64,000 nt of DNA from contig NZ_JAERVJ010000011.1 of the NCBI RefSeq assembly GCF_016745395.1, positions 17,644 to 81,643 of the forward strand, given 5' to 3'. The notes under the pieces are model-generated. The model was given only the letters and a program-made list of their open reading frames with translations. It was not told where the DNA came from and made no database searches. Origin of the DNA: Methylocystis sp. Sn-Cys (GTDB taxonomy: Bacteria; Pseudomonadota; Alphaproteobacteria; Rhizobiales; Beijerinckiaceae). A program made the position numbers and the translations under genes. The first letter of the stretch is position 1. Every line of letters starts with the position of its first letter. Shown piece by piece: positions 63,944-64,000 of the stretch.

Positions 63944-64000
63944 CACATTCATCGACGGCGGCGCTGCCAACGGTTGCAGCGGATGCGGTCGCTTCTTCGT

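Overview
The window reads as chromosomal DNA of a high-GC alphaproteobacterium, most likely Hyphomicrobiales. The support is a ChpT phosphotransferase near CtrA, an EipA/DUF1134 protein, a DUF815 ATPase, a glnB-glnA pair with a separate glnE, and a large load of palindromic intergenic repeats of the sort common in that order. Family or genus cannot be fixed from this sequence alone. I recognise no tRNA, rRNA, CRISPR array, transposase or phage genes.

Layout. 0-2.6 kb: glnE on the minus strand, cut by the window start. 2.6-3.6 kb: a gene-free stretch holding copy A of a ~740 bp element. 3.7-8.5 kb: a DUF815 ATPase, a cupin protein, then a chorismate mutase-hisC-tyrA aromatic/histidine operon. 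8.7-12.5 kb: a FixJ-like regulator with a degenerate receiver, a PHA-granule-type protein, and glnB-glnA with a probable sigma-54 promoter and a strong terminator. 12.7-20.3 kb: sulfurtransferase, FMN reductase, YkgJ, DUF3108, a 37-residue membrane protein, a second receiver-degenerate regulator, a YdcF protein and ETF-ubiquinone oxidoreductase. 20.4-26.2 kb: an HlyD/ABC/ABC-2 export operon preceded by an HXXEE-type remnant, then an ABC-F ATPase. 26.4-29.2 kb: an ABC exporter with an ArsR regulator whose cysteine spacing matches the persulfide sensors SqrR/BigR. 29.5-31.0 kb: five tandem genes for KGG-repeat, LEA-like hydrophilins and a DUF2795-like protein. 31.3-33.2 kb: thrS.

33.2-36 kb is an accessory stretch: copy B of the ~740 bp element in inverted orientation, two overlapping tiny membrane proteins, a GIY-YIG nuclease framed by palindromic repeats, and an AT-richer protein with a HEPN-type Rx4H motif. 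Then come sucC without sucD, a TPR protein, and EVE, YciI and coiled-coil proteins. At 41.5-42.4 kb lies an overlapping pair that looks like a Panacea-type antitoxin with a two-helix membrane toxin. 42.5-50.7 kb: eipA, cysQ, then chpT-cheA-cheW-cheY-cheR and a convergent ctrA, which together suggest a chemosensory/cell-cycle phosphorelay locus. 51.3-53.1 kb: a periplasmic beta-propeller gene and a TetR gene that share an identical 15-bp palindromic operator. 53.6-64 kb: housekeeping genes rpmH-rnpA-yidC-engB-argB, a pyrimidine-type HAD phosphatase, a metallophosphoesterase, DinB, dapD-DUF805-DUF1902-dapE, and a promoter at the right edge.

The most unusual signal is the inverted pair at 2856-3599 and 33235-33973. 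Its ~490-bp core is nearly identical in the two copies, carries no convincing gene, and folds into a string of perfect hairpins. The wobble pairs, and two substitutions between the copies, keep the stems intact on only one strand, as expected if that strand is made as a structured RNA. At least six further families of palindromic repeat occupy most other intergenic gaps.
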